A stretch of 64,000 bases of DNA from Petrosia ficiformis (GCA_947044365.1 OX345636.1:37163212-37227211), one strand, 5' to 3'. Counted from the first letter of the stretch, positions 44,399 to 57,199 are shown. Notes: generated by a model from the sequence alone, not told the origin. A program made the numbers and translations.

Positions 44399-47300
44399 AT
44401 GGCTGGACCACGTGGAATTTCTGAAGTTCTGTTGTTTTCTGGATTGCAAGAACACTTGAGTACGTAAGTAACTTACTCGTATTTTTATATCAGTTATATT
44501 TTAGTCCTAGACCTCTTTTTTTGTAGTTTGCATTAGATTTAAAAAATTTCTAACTCTACTCATCTCCACAAATGGCTGATGAATCAACCTACAGTCAAAA
44601 CAAGAACCTGTAATAGCCAGAGCCCCTGAGATGTAGCATTTCTCTGGTGTCTGGATTTGTTGGTGGCACAGCTATTGTGAGGATCCCAGTTTGTAATCAG
44701 GTGGAGCCTAACCTTTGCAGAAGGCCAGAACCAGAATATATATATTCTGGATTTGTTTTTTGGACGGGCTAGACTCTGGTAAACATGTACAGCATGATGA
44801 TTTTCCATATCCAGTTGTAAATATACCAAACACATCTACAAAGTTAGACACAACTTTTCTTTGCTTTCCTTCAAAACATATTCTGCAATGCTTTCTATTA
44901 GTGTGTCAGCCATTTTAGTTTTTATGATGTCATTGCAGAAGTTTTGACAGAGGGTCAGGGCCAAAACATACACTGGATAAGTTACTTCATTGTAATAACA
45001 TACACATTATACTGAATTTCAATTAAGTAATTAATTCCCTAGTGAATAATTAATTAGCTGAAATTTTTAGGATTTTGGGTCACACATTACGCAAGGTGTC
45101 CTAATTGACCCTGGGCACCATCTGCACTCTGTTTCCCTGGTAATAAACTGATACTGCAGGTATATACATGTAAATGTAATATTTATTGCTATATTAGGAC
45201 AATTACTAAGATTGAACCTTATTTACACTACAATATTCGAAACAAGCATGTAAAATTGTGTATAATTTGTATGTAAATGTTGACTATACATTGTACATGT
45301 ACATGTAGATATATTGTGAGTACATATATAATTTGTATTTATTTACATGTTCGTGTACCACAGCCAGACAACCAGGTGTTTGTAATGTGATAGTAGTACA
45401 TAATGATCCTGCCACACAACAGCAAATTTCATTATGGGAAAAAGCAATGGGATGTTTTCTTCCTTTTGATCTTCAGCAGTTCTATATGTCACATGATGGG
45501 GGTCTGTTGTCATGGCAATATATGTATAATAGTGAGTTTCATTTATTCATTTGTCTAACTACCATAGTATAGCAGGCTAAACCCTTCTTATATACTCTGA
45601 TAGTGAATCAGCTTTGGATTGTAGGTTAGTATTACAATGAGTATACACACTGTGTGGACTATATGCATCACCAATCTCTTTCTTGTAGCATCGTCTGTGA
45701 CTTCATGTTATAGTAATGCTCGACTTTCCATAGTTGCCTCACTTGTAGATCATTAATTCTCACACCATCAGAATGTCAGAATGGAAGGTAGTTTAGCTGG
45801 ACTAACTTTGCCTGTAAAATATACATGTAATTGTGTGGGTAAAAATACAGTAAATTGAGACATTACTATATGTACACTTTTCCACCTCTTGTGTGAGTTA
45901 GTATTTCATGTACTTGTAGCTTCAGTAAAAAGTAGAAAAATGTGCCATACCACATACATGTAATACTCTTTCAATTATCGAGTTATTAGATTCATAATTG
46001 TGCTGTGGTTTCGTCATAATTACAGCACATCCATTGCTAGAGTGTGCTAGATGGCATGCCCTGCCCATCCAAACCATATGCTCAGTAATACATCCCAGAT
46101 TTTCAAGATGGTGTATGACAACTACAAACAACAGAGAATTTTACATTATGCAAATATTCATAAGCATTATAAAGTATTAGAGAGATGCTATTACCCTTCT
46201 TACCACAGAATCCTCAGCCAGAGCATGCTACATTCATCTTTCAAGACACCCTTTAGATACATGCACATGTAACATTCAATGCATCTGTTTTGTGGACTTT
46301 GTGATATACATGTAGCTCAATTAGAGCAGCACACAGTGGTTGTTGCTGCTTAAGGATTCCTTCCATAAATATGATGAGTTCCACCATCTGACAACACCCT
46401 GAACAATATAAAGCTTTGAGTATTATAACTGTGATTGTTTCTGGCAAAGGTTGCTTGAAGACTTGGAGAAATTGTGGAAATAACTAACTGAGTGTTTTGA
46501 ATGGGCAAGAACTTTAGAAATTTATGACACACTCATTTACTCCCATCTGCGAAGTACATGTATGAGCATAGCAGTCACTCCAGAAGTTTAAAGCTTATTT
46601 ACTGACTTCTATATAGAGATTAAGCTGAGAGTAGTATAAATCTGATTGTTTCTGGCTTTTTTCTAACTCAGATACAAGGTGGACTCTAGTATGTTCTGAT
46701 GACAGTTCAGCAGTATCAAGGAGATGACCAAGACTCATCAATATAATGTATTGTGTTTAGTAATTCCAATTAATATTTTATGAATTGAAATTTTAAATTT
46801 TACTCATTTTTATTTTTTTAATTTTTTAGAGTGTCCTATAGATCTTGGACGAGTGAATATCAATTCATTATCAGAACTATCAGTTTTTAACCCTTTAAGA
46901 ACTGTTGATACAACTCATCCTTCACTACTAGACTTAACAGAATCTGGAATAAGTCAAAGTGAGATGTGGTATCCCTCCTTCACTACTGAGTGCAGGGTTG
47001 TTAGTTTTGATTACTCTGCTAATTGTGGACACTCCTGCTTAGTATTTAGATGTGAGTGAAATATACAGTGCATGGCTATACTTACATGTACATGGATGGT
47101 TAGTTTATTTTGGACCACCTCAATCCTGTTTGTGTGCTTTTTGCTTTGACAACCCGATGTCATGCTACATGTACATCAGAGTTTTTGATAAGCTCATACG
47201 GCACACCATTGGCCCAAAGAGCTTCTTATTTGGCACTGTACAGTTCTTTCTTTGGGCCAGATAGTGCAGTTAAAACACCATAAAGGCTTTGTTAATTGGC

Positions 47301-50300
47301 TCACGATGTATCCTATTGGCACACACACTAACCATTATTGAGCCAATTTGGCCCATGCTTCAAAACGTATCAAAAACTCTGATGTACATTTATACATATA
47401 AATCTTGAAGAAACCCCTGCGTTTATTTAAGGATTTACAGTATATATATATCAGGAGCTTATGAGTGGCGCGAAGGAGTGTCAAACTCCAATATGTTTTG
47501 CAAACCCAGCTGTTGTCGAATCACACCTTTGCAAACTGCCTTATATGGAAAACCTCTGTAAACTGCATGAAGTAGGCGTGATAAGTGTTTATTAATTATA
47601 ACAATCGACTATCGTGTTGTCTCACATGATGGGTCTGTATAATCCCCCATTTCTTTCCAGACAGAAACGATACTAGTATAGTCAGCAAAGGATAGGTAGC
47701 ACAAACTCTGTAACAAAAGTGTCGAAGTGCTGTCAGTGTGTTGATTCTACAGGGTGTACAAAAGGACTATTAATAGACAACAACGAAAGCAATATCTCTA
47801 ATGAAATACATGTAAGCGCATGATGATTAGTTACCTGGAGCAGGATTTGAAACCACCTTGTTGTATTCCAGCTTTCTTCTTGATTTTTTTGGCAGAACTT
47901 GCGTTTCGGGCTTCCAATTAGTTTGAAGTGTCCCATTTGAAATGTTCCAGCCCAGAAATCTGTGCATCTGTTCTTTTGATCGCTATTTCATCTCTACTAA
48001 ACAATGCTTCTACTTAGGACTGTGGCTTGACTGTTCTTCTGCACAAGTTTGTTCGACATTGTTTTCTTAACTGGATTCTAATAATTGCCCACCCATTTCG
48101 GAACACTTATCTTAAACCCATCCTTTTGACCATATTTGGAGTTTTGCTAAAAGTGTGATTCGACAACAGATGGGTGGGTACTGCAGTTTGACGCTCTTTC
48201 GTGGCGCTCATAAGCTCCTGTATATATATATATATATTTATTTATTTATTTTTGAGTTCCTTGTTATTGGTTTAGTAGATAATATTTGGTTGACTGGATC
48301 AGTTATCAGGTTTCCGTTTACATTTCATAATTACTGTATATACAGTACAGCTTGAAAAAATTTTGCTGAAAGTAACAAGTAACTATCTACCTGTTGAAAT
48401 TTTACCTGAAGGTATATAATAACTTCAGGTAGTTGTGTGTAGTTTCATGTACCACCACCACCACACAAAATGGAATCTTGGTTTAGTGTTGTTGTCAGCT
48501 GTTGTTAGCCACTAATTGCTGAAATATTTTCAGCAAGAAGGTGCTGGACAAACTGACAGCACAATTATGAGAAGCTAAAAATGCTATGTTCAAGTACCTT
48601 CATTAAGGTGGATGGACATGTGGTCTTTAGTTTGGTTTATAAAACCATCCTCATAGCATTGTTGCAGTTAAAGAACAGAACTTCTTCTCTGAATGAAGTT
48701 TGTTATGAGTTTGCAATGTCGTACATTTGGGTAACACGGAAAGACAACAACTCTCCCAGATATGATGGAAAGACCCATAAGGTTCCAGAAGAATGTCTTC
48801 TGAATCCTCCATTAGATCTTTCCATTGGCACTCCAGTAACTGTATACTAGATCCACCATATAATGATGTACTTGCAATAACATTAATAATTTCACTCCTT
48901 GACCACTAAGCTTCTCACCTAATTATGTACATGAGGTTGTGCAGTATATATGTTAACATAATATTGTCAGGTGTGTGTACTACAGGAGTAAGTAGCATTA
49001 AAAAGAAAAAAAAAACCACCAGTAAATCTCTTAAGCCTAAAGAAACTTCAATGGAGGAAATGTTTTGCAAGTTAAGTGTAATTTGTTTGAGTCAAGTGAG
49101 AGATTTCTACAATATTTTTCATACAAGTATAGCAGTGCAACCATCAGACAGTGACTCCGATCATGAAAGTAAAGATGTGCAAGTTCAGAAAAACACCATT
49201 ACAATGCAAACGACTAGTGGTATGTAAGAGCAGTTCCTATATATAATATTTAGGTATAATCATACAGATGGTATTGAAGAAAGGATGTCCAGAATTAAAA
49301 AGCTGTTAGAAGAGATAATGTTGCCAATTAACTACCTAACCCAGCATCAGCACCAGCAAGATCAACAGCAGCAGCAATGCTCCCATAGCATACAAGTACC
49401 TCTGGACCAGCACCAGCAACAACAACAACATCAACAGCTCCACATACAAGCAAACAAACAGGTTGGTGCTGTTAATGATCTCCTACCACCAGCTCCGCAA
49501 CCTCCACACATGCACCAACAGCCCTTCTCTGTAACTCACAATTAAGAAGTAACAAGTTTGCCATACCTGCTCTACATGTACCATACTGCCAACAGTTGCT
49601 CCCTAACTGCACAACCACCCCACAGCAACAACAACATATATTAACATTACTAGATTCCAGCACGCAAATACCAGCTGTTGTCACAGATAAACAACTGTCA
49701 GCAATGGCACCACACTTGCAGCAGCAGTCTGATAGTACCACATGTATGTATTCAGCATTGGATCAAGATGCATCGGTATTGCTTCTTGTTGATGATGTGC
49801 TGAGTATTTTGTCTAGCGTTTCGTATGTTGACAAACAAACACAACCTTGAGAGGGTCTCGGATTATTGTCGAACACATGTAGCTTCAGGCAAGCAGGAAC
49901 AACTGTAGATGTCTCTAAAAGGTGGTAACCTACATGTGTACAGTTCATGCAAAGTTCGGGAATTTATAAGACAGGCCAACAGTTACATTGTGTATATACC
50001 TAACCAACATAATTAACTGTGTGAAGTGCTGGTATATACATAGTTATATCATGGTTGACCTTAACTTCAAACATATTGACAGTGTTATAAATCAAGATAA
50101 AGTGCCCTAGGGATGAATAAATTCCTTTGAAGTTTGACAGTTCATGTTAACAGTTTATATACAGAATAATGATCAACTCAAAATGGATATAAATTATAAT
50201 AAAGAATATTGATAAACATGTCTCAACGACATACACACACAACCACCGATTCAAAATTTCCTTTGAACAGCATGGAGACAACAATTCTGTGGGACACTTA

Positions 50301-53300
50301 CAGTTTGGATTTCGTTCATTGTATCCTCAAACCATTGGTTAAAGTTGGTCAAAGCCTATTACTGGAAAGGGCCGAGTTTTTTGCCATGGTCTTGGTAGCT
50401 TTGGCTTCGAGTTCGTCCGCTGATGACCTTCCAAACCTGCCTGAAGTTTTTTTCTTCAATGAAAGAGACAAACGCTTCTTTTTGGATTGACATTCTCCTT
50501 TACAATATCGTGTTTCTCTCCTACTTCTCCGTTGCTTCTAGTAACTACACTGCTGGACCTCGTGGAGTCAGGTAGTATTGTGCAACGACTAATGTTGCGC
50601 ATGCGCAGTTTGGCTCAAGCATGTAAATAAATTCGTTATAACACCCCCGCTTGGGAAATATCACATTTATAATCACTTCGCCCTCGGACTCGGTGATTAT
50701 AAATGTGATATATCCCTCGCTGGGGTGTTATAACATACACTTAACATTGCAGTAATAATAATATTAATTTTATGGTTTATAATATAGACTATTGTATATT
50801 ACTATGAATACACGAGTAACAGGTGTTAACAAGTTATTCTAAGCCTGAAAAAATTCAATTATTAAGTTAATTACTTCAGTACATCATCACAAAAAAGTAA
50901 CATGCTACATCTTGTTAAGAGTATAGCCAACTCTAGATAAGGCAAAGAATGAAGTTCACTGCACTCCAACACAATTATACATATCAGACATGGGATAATA
51001 GTAAAGATTACATGTTAAGGTAATGGTAATATATTACATTTCATTGTCCCATGTCTGATATATACAGTACATGTCAATAAAACATCACCACAAAGTAACA
51101 GTAATTACTGTCACACTACTATGATATTAATTGACATGTACAGTAACTACTGTAGTTTGAATATGAAACTACTAAATATATAATTACTGTACTGTGTGGT
51201 GACTTTTTATTGACATAATTATGCAATATATTTGTTTCTTTAATAAACAACGTGCTTTAAATCATGTATATTGGGTAACTGTCTAGTATCCCGTAGCATT
51301 TCCACAATTTTCAATAACTTTAGGAATCACTTTATAGATGTGGTTGATGTAACGGCGACATTTTTCCCTGCTAACAGTCTTCCAGAATTGTTCAATTCCA
51401 TCGATGAGCTGACCTTTGTTTATTGGTTTAACCTCACGACGAATGAATTTCTTGTGCTCATGCCAAGCCAAACATTTTCAATAAGGTTTAGGTCAGATGA
51501 TTCAGGTGGAGTGTGCCACCAGTTGATCTGCCTTTCATGAAAAATAACCCTGTGTCAACTGGGATGTGTGTTTGGGATCATTGTCTTGCATCAGCCTATG
51601 TGTAGATGGAAATTTTGAATGAATAAATGGAATCAGATAAAGACGACGAATGCGTATGTAGAAAGGTGCATTCATTTTCCCTTTAAATATGCAGACACGG
51701 GTTGCTCCTCGTTTGCTGATCCCAGCCCACACATGCACTTTCACTGGATGTTTGGGATGAGGTTTAAGTTTTGGCTTTTGATTTCGTTTGTGAAAGCAAT
51801 GCCTTTGGTGGCATTCTAGTTGAACAGATGTTTCATCAGTCCAGATATGTCATCCAATGTTTCACCTTTGGCTAGACAATCGTTTGCAAACTGAAGACGT
51901 TTTACTTTATTTGCTTCCCATATCATCTGCCAATACCTTGTACCATGGAAGGTCCTTCCTAGACTAGCTAGTTTTGTCATACTGAAAATACGCAAGGAAC
52001 TAACAACTGTTACTTAGCAAGAAAATACTATCCTTTTATAAGCGAAGCTAATTAGCATCAATATACTTTGCTAAGTTGCCACTTGATGCAATTAGGCCCA
52101 CAGGTACTCTAATTAGGCCTAAACAGATACCATACTGTTTGGGGCTAATTAGAGTACTTTCAGGTACTAGTAGCAATGTAATTTCAGTGTTCAGTGCATT
52201 TTAGCAAAGTTTGCTGCACCATGGCGAACTTCGTTGTGGTAGAGGTAAAAAGAGGTAGTTTCAGCAAGTATTTTTTGAGCTGTACTATATATACAAGTAT
52301 AGAATACAAAAATCCTACATGTATATCTGTACAAGTTCTGCTGCCATATTAGTGAACAGTCTCCAGTTCCTTTATGTAGTAATGAGACTTAGACTTAGTG
52401 AGCCCCATACCATCAAACATATACCATATACATGTATGGTAAATGCATTATATTATGTATAGATAAACATTATTGATTTGTTATTTCAACAAGATGATAA
52501 CCTCAATATCCAAATTCTGATTAGACAAATGATATTTCATTAGTGATATGATCAAGAGACATAATACTGAAATTATATTATCTTTTTCTATAAATGTGTC
52601 CTACTATTTGAAAAGGGACATTAACAAGATAATTTGGTCAAACACTTACCTTCAATCACTTGCTCTTGTGGTATTTTGTACTGGATGTTAATGAAATTTG
52701 GTATTGAGGAAGGCATATCATTATTATTAAAACATGTAAAGTACATGTAGATACCCAATTTTGTTGGTTTCCTATACAAAATGGCTATAGGTTTTTAAAG
52801 TGTCCAATTCAATATTTGACTATCAAGTTGTGAATTTAGTCTGGAAAAAAGCAAGTCTCACGAACCTTCACTATACTCATTTACATGTAAGGATGTGCAT
52901 CATCAAATTTTTCTATGCCAATTATCATATAAAGTTTATCACAATAATCGCGATACTTTAAAGCTTTGTGTTCCTCCATGTAGCAAAGCCACAAATGATA
53001 AAGGAGATTAGTCATGTTGCCATTGTAAGGCGGCAAATCCCCCTTACGCAAATGATAAATTACCTCTTTGCTGTTTAGTTGGAGCATCAACCTTGAATCT
53101 GAATAACTGCCAGATCTTGCTTTTGGCTCCTACAAATGGAGCCAAAGGATCATGCTATCCTTCAACTTCCTTGCTAGCTTAGCCATCTGTGTATAAACTG
53201 AACTGCACATGCATGAACGCTTATCACGATAATTACTTCAGTGATGAAAATATCACTATATCGATATTATCGCACATCCTTATTTACATGTATGGGTTTA

Positions 53301-54398
53301 TGAGATATAGAAGTAACCCACTATATCACGACTGCTCTTGACTAATAATTAAACTCACTGTGAGGTTACTGTACTTATTTAATAATATTTATGATGTTCT
53401 TATAACTAATTAGACAACTTGTTCAGTCAAATGCAGTTTTGTCTGAAAAAAGAGGTGAAATCTGCAAAATGGCCAATTATTGGACTTTATTTTGGTCCCC
53501 ATTTTATTATATGCCTCTATTATATTCCACAGATACATCACCAGAATTATCTACCACATTTATGGGTGTGTGGTTATTAGATTTTGGTCTTACATTTCAT
53601 AAGTTATGTAACACCTTTTCCGATTATATTCGATTAGCTATCGTTCATCTCGGACTTCTGCAGTGGCCTTATTTACTCACATCAAACCTTCTTAGTCCAA
53701 CATACTTAGTAAGTATGAAATAATTTAGTGTGTTATGAATTGTATTGTATAATTATCTTTTCGATAAAATTTCACAATATTATAAGCAATGATAAAAATT
53801 CCTTATTTAAGGTACACATGGGTGTATTGGCATATTCATGATATATATCCTTATACGAGTATGAAATGTATACGTAGTTAAGGGAAGTTGTGTTATTTCC
53901 AGTGGAATCAGTCAATGAATGGGCTTGTCACGTAAAACTACACGCACTTGAGCTACAGACAAGCATGAATATTCAAGAACTGTTGTATATAACAGAGAAT
54001 CATTTATGAGCTTGAAGGAGTATTTCAGTTTCTGTACACTTAGACCAACTCATATTATCTTATCATAATAACACTATACTTTCCTTCCCAAATAACCCTT
54101 TCATTTGGATATAATAATGTAATTTCAGAGGTAATCAATTATTTATCTTGTGAAGTTATTATAATTGTTTTGTTTTAGTTTGTTGTTGATAATGTATGTA
54201 TTATTAAAAGTTTTTAATTATATTTTTCTGTGTAATTACAATTTTCTGTAGCCTTGGTATGAATTATTCATTCCCAAGAGACTAGAGTTAGACCTCCTAG
54301 GAGAGGGTAATGAAGAAGAGAAAGATGAGAATGTATTCTCTGATACAAAACTTGAATTTAAAAAATTACCACAGAAAGTTAGTAAAACAGTCAAATGA
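44399..54398 (+). CDS. TPGS2: Tubulin polyglutamylase complex subunit 2-like protein
   Basis: Exons 44399-44463, 45368-45531, 46830-47051, 53533-53708 and 54252-54398; phases agree at all junctions and the product is 257 residues (human TPGS2 is about 300). Start MAGPRGISEVLLFSG. Family landmarks: ISLWEKAMGCFLP...DLQQFYMSHDG in exon 2, an SMI1/KNR4-like start; a long middle exon; then GVWLLDFGLTFHKL and YIRLAIVHLGLLQWPY in exon 4, the most conserved TPGS2 block. It ends acidic then basic. TPGS2 is a non-catalytic subunit of the TTLL1 complex that adds glutamates to tubulin in cilia and neurons; in a sponge a ciliary role is a reasonable inference. Intron 3 is 6.5 kb and carries several transposons. 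AATAAA lies near 54513. The last exon and its flank are duplicated at 278-424. Confidence 0.9.
44464..45367. other. TPGS2 intron 1, no other gene seen
   Basis: AT-rich with tgtacatg simple words near the acceptor. Note two possible acceptors four bases apart (acag and ccag); only the second (exon from 45368) keeps the reading frame. Confidence 0.5.
45532..46829. other. TPGS2 intron 2, no other gene seen
   Basis: AT-rich with several short frames on both strands (45922-46532) that have no protein features. The acceptor follows a strong T-run (tattttttt aattttttag). Confidence 0.45.
47172..47387. mobile_element. Short MITE with 'tacatcagagtttttgata' ends
   Basis: The left end tacatcagagtttttgata and the right end tatcaaaaactctgatgta are perfect inverses. 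The interior has a further inverted pair around ttggcccaaaga / tctttgggcca. It is 216 bp, in TPGS2 intron 3. Confidence 0.8.
47452..48220. mobile_element. Non-autonomous DNA element with 'caggagcttatgag' ends
   Basis: The left end caggagcttatgagtggcgc and the right end gtggcgctcataagctcctg are inverses. The similarity extends inward through gtgtcaaact and tgttgtcgaatcacac for about 85 bp. The flanks are both TATA-rich, so the target duplication is unclear. It is 769 bp with no transposase. Confidence 0.8.
48581..49850 (+). other. Cluster of unassigned open frames in TPGS2 intron 3
   Basis: Three plus-strand pieces look more protein-like than chance. 48581-48850 reads VDGHVVFSLVYKTILIALLQ and ends PPLDLSIGTPVTVY. 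48960-49220 reads KKKTTSKSLKPKETSMEEMF, then QPSDSDSDHESKD, ending at a donor-like tagtg|gtatgt. 49262-49545, after an acceptor-like catacag, reads RIKKLLEEIMLPINYL then a Gln/His-rich stretch, with more Gln-rich coding at 49596-49850. I do not recognise the protein. It may be a repeat-borne gene or an intron-nested host gene; I cannot connect the first piece to the others in frame. Confidence 0.35.
50625..50745. repeat. Hairpin inverted repeat
   Basis: Arms gttataacacccccgcttgg / cgctggggtgttataac and aatatcacatttataatcac / gtgattataaatgtgatata around a short ttcgccctcggactcg loop. Likely a foldback MITE. Confidence 0.75.
50980..51062. repeat. Hairpin inverted repeat
   Basis: Arms atatcagacatgggata and gtcccatgtctgatat surround a short AT-rich loop. 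Confidence 0.65.
51067..51222. repeat. Short MITE with 'catgtcaataaaa..caccaca' inverted ends
   Basis: The left end (acatgtcaataaaacatca, ccacaaagtaacagtaat) is the diverged inverse of the right end at 51180-51222 (attactgtactgtgtggtga, ctttttattgaca). An internal palindrome ttgacatgtacagtaac lies in the centre. Confidence 0.65.
51283..51960 (-). pseudogene. Tc1/mariner transposase remnant
   Basis: Minus-strand pieces in order: IWTDETSVQLECHQRHCFHK (first catalytic Asp region, about 51845-51785); VKVHVWAGISKRGATRVCIF and MQDNDPKHTSQL (second Asp, 51744-51535); DLNLIENVW (third acidic residue, near 51490); KKFIRREVKPINKGQLIDGI to the end. Stops and at least one frameshift near 51475 separate them. 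All three catalytic positions remain but the frame is broken, so it is inactive. Located in TPGS2 intron 3 on the opposite strand. Confidence 0.85.
52060..52165. repeat. Small inverted repeat upstream of the Tc1 remnant
   Basis: aggtactctaattaggccta and gggctaattagagtactttc face each other around aaacagataccatactgttt. Confidence 0.6.
52888..53282. mobile_element. hAT element remnant with BED-finger fragment and 8-bp target duplication
   Basis: Ends taaggatgtgc and gcacatcctta are perfect inverses. The 8-bp sequence tttacatg flanks both sides (52880-52887 and 53283-53290). The minus strand (53090-52881) reads KGDLPPYNGNMTNLLYHLWL, resembling the second half of a BED zinc finger as found at the N-terminus of hAT transposases. 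Only 395 bp remain. Confidence 0.8.
53800..54050. repeat. Fragment of the 'gcccgtagggcc' element family
   Basis: Contains gaaatgtatacgtagttaag, tcaatgaatgggcttgtcac and gcttgaaggagtatttcagt, matching 31480-31560 and 3660-3910. It sits directly left of the segmental duplication boundary. Confidence 0.55.
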
Positions 54399-55899
54399 TA
54401 TACTTTATAAACACAAATTCATATTGTATTTATATGCTAATGGATTAATGCTTATGTAATAAGTCATCATTTGTCTTTCAATTACTTTATGTACTCCATT
54501 CTAGCTATATAAAATAAAATATGGCAAAATTGTAAAATGCTACTAATATATACATGTGCATTTTATTTTCAAGCAATGAAATACATTAAGATGGCGGGTA
54601 AGCAAAACTTAATACATCTGGAACTTCACCAAGGTGTGCAGTAAAAAACGCTCTTTCTCTTCCACCTATGAGAGTTCTTCAACATTCTATACTCCAATCA
54701 TACTAATGAAACATACAAAAGGGGGGTGGAGCCTTTTCCAGGGAAAAAAGTCTAGCCGATAAATTACAAGCAACTTGTACTGAGCAAATTCCGTCGATGC
54801 ATATCTCAAGTCTTCCTTCCTTTTCTACTGTGCCATTGACAAGACGAATATGTCTCCCTCGTTGTGATCTACAATAAATAATTATATATAATAATAACTT
54901 ACTATCATAAATTATAGTCATCTCACTATAGCATTTTATCCCATACTGATATGTACACTCTAACTTGTTGAAGAATATGCACTATTACTGCATTCACGAA
55001 CGTTAAGTCGATACGATGTGCACGAGATTTGTGTTACTTGAGGTTTATTGATGCTTGTACCAAATCTTCCATCTCTATATCATCTGCATGGATGATAGAA
55101 ATGTACAAACTTTAATTATTGCATGATACTTTCAATTTAGTTGCTTGTATCCAGTTAAAAACATATCTTTGAGGCTGTTACTTGAATTAATGTAAAAGAT
55201 GTAGTGCAGACCATCTACCATCATAACAGTACACAACTCTTCCTTCACTTGCTTTATTGCCACCAACTAATATTACATATCCTGTTGTACAAATATCTGG
55301 AAATATTTAATCATAAGCATCTAATAAGATTTGTTGTTTTTTTTGCTTTCTCGTTATTGTATTATAATCAATAATTATATATGCTCTATTCACTAATATA
55401 GTCTAACTGACGATATAGCTTTCTTGTCACTACATTTATAATGAAACTTTTATATACTAATTTCAAGTACATAATAAATTATCAAAATGAGAAGAAATCA
55501 TAGTTGTGATAAAATCAACACTCACCTGAATTGTTGACAATATATTCCAGCTGTTACTGTGCAAGTAATGTCTGCCATATAAAATACATACAGTCAAACA
55601 GTGAAGTATAAGATGATGAGCAGGAGTAAGGTCCAAATCCTATGCTGTCCCAATGACCGATTATTCAGGACTGAAATTAATGGTTCTAAAAATAATATAT
55701 ACATATATCTGTACTTACATGGATTAGTATTTCCAGGCTAACTGTTAACAAGCAACTATTGACTCCAACTGTAGTCAGAACTATTTACATAGCTATCTGT
55801 AACACACCATATTATTGTGTCTGAGCAGAAGTGGTAAATCATTCTCAGCACAAATTGAATGCCTGTTCCAAGTGTCAACAAACTGATAAAGCTGGCTGT

Positions 55900-56170
55900 T
55901 GATTCTTTGATGAATACAAATTAGAGAGCAAAAACATCCTCATCACTGTCAGGATTAAGCAATTCCCACTCTTCCATGTTATCATAATATAAATGATAAA
56001 CACAATGAAGATTATCCCTCCATAACCACTCGTTGTGTATGCTACTCCCTGTAATGAAGCTCTTCCTTCCTGTTCCTCTGGCAAGAATCATTGCCCTCAC
56101 ATTCTCTACACCTTTATCAGACCTCACTCTGAATGGCCAACCAAAGATCCTTACAGCACTACGAAACAAG
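55900..56170 (-). pseudogene. Integrase-core (rve) domain fragment of a transposon-type gene
   Basis: The minus strand reads RSAVRIFGWPFRVRSDKGVE, RGTGRKSFITGSSIHNEWLW and NMEEWELLNPDSDEDVFAL. The R-SDKG-EN, RGTGR-S-I-GSS-HN and LWRD-pattern is that of integrase-core proteins scattered widely in animal genomes. Only about 80 codons remain, with a frame change near 56030 in the overlapping frame. Confidence 0.6.
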
Positions 56171-56526
56171 TTGAATATATACTGCTTCTACTCTGTTATT
56201 ACAAGAAGCATGCAAATACACTATTTTCCCTGAAAAGCCACATTTTTCCAACGTATCAGACAATGCAACCATCACCATTGCAACGAATAATTAGGTGGAA
56301 AAGTCCTGAATGATTGGGTAGTATCCATTGTTCTATGTTTGCTTTCACCAAACGTTTTTATAATAACCAAACGTTTCGGTAGTTATACAGCTACCATCAT
56401 CAGTGGTATAATAATAATTACAAAACACTATTTATACTACATTATACTGTACAAGATACTAAGGAGCATGCATGATGTTGTAGAGGTCACACGTACTGGT
56501 CTGTGTCACACGCATTTGGTTGCGTG

Positions 56527-57075
56527 TCAAACTTGTGACTGGATTGCAGTGTCACGTATATAGACATCAGGCAGTAGTCCTTTTTCTCTATTCAGAGCGT
56601 CTTCCTCTTTGTTTTTGTACCAAGACTCCATCAAGGATGTGTGAAAGCATGTCGATCGATTACTGTTATTGTCCCAATCAATCCTGTGGTTGGTAGAGAT
56701 TACATGCTCAGCTAAGGCACTATTGTTTACATCAAACGTGCAGACAGCTCTTTCACACGTTGTGCAAGAGTCATTCCTGTCTATCTGATGTACAACTTGG
56801 AACAATCAGAACAAAGAATCTTATAAACAACTCCTGCCTGTTGGTGAGCTAGGACAGTGTCCTTAGGGTAACACAAGATTTGTCTGAGAGTCCTGGTTGG
56901 TCTGAAAAAGGTCTGGATGTTTATGGGTTCTAGTACCCTTTGGATAGCTTCACATGGTCCTTTCAGGTATGTGAAAGTGAGGGTAGTAAGCCCTTCAGTT
57001 TCTGCATGGTGAAGTTGGACGTGGTCTTTGGAGACGACTAGAGTGAATGAATCTCTCAGGGTAACCATTATCCTG
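56527..57075 (-). pseudogene. Penelope-like element C-terminal remnant with GIY-YIG segment
   Basis: Frame 1 (57068-56781) reads TEGLTTLTFTYLKGPCEAI, RPTRTLRQILCYPKDTV and AGVVYKILCSDCSKLYIR, where VYKI-CSDCSK-YI is the start of the GIY-YIG nuclease. Frame 2 (56805-56527) continues with AVCTFDVNNSALAEHVISTN, HRIDWDN and HTSLMESWYKNKEEDALNRE. A frameshift near 56790 and loss of the piece between them break the nuclease. GIY-YIG after a reverse transcriptase identifies Penelope-like elements; the reverse transcriptase itself is not present. Confidence 0.75.
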
Positions 57076-57199
57076 AAGTGCTTTTGATAAGTGAAGCTCT
57101 TTAATAGATTTTAATGATGGACAGGATGACAATGTAGAAAACAATATATACGGACAACTGATTGCTTATGTGACTGAGGATGAAGGTATATTTTAAACG

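Noticed and set aside
44584..44918. Frames on both strands in TPGS2 intron 1
   Set aside because: No splice or domain support; TPGS2 exons on either side join in frame without them.
45364..45367. Earlier acceptor (acag) for TPGS2 exon 2
   Set aside because: Joining exon 1 at 45364 puts a stop soon after; the acceptor ending at 45367 keeps the frame.
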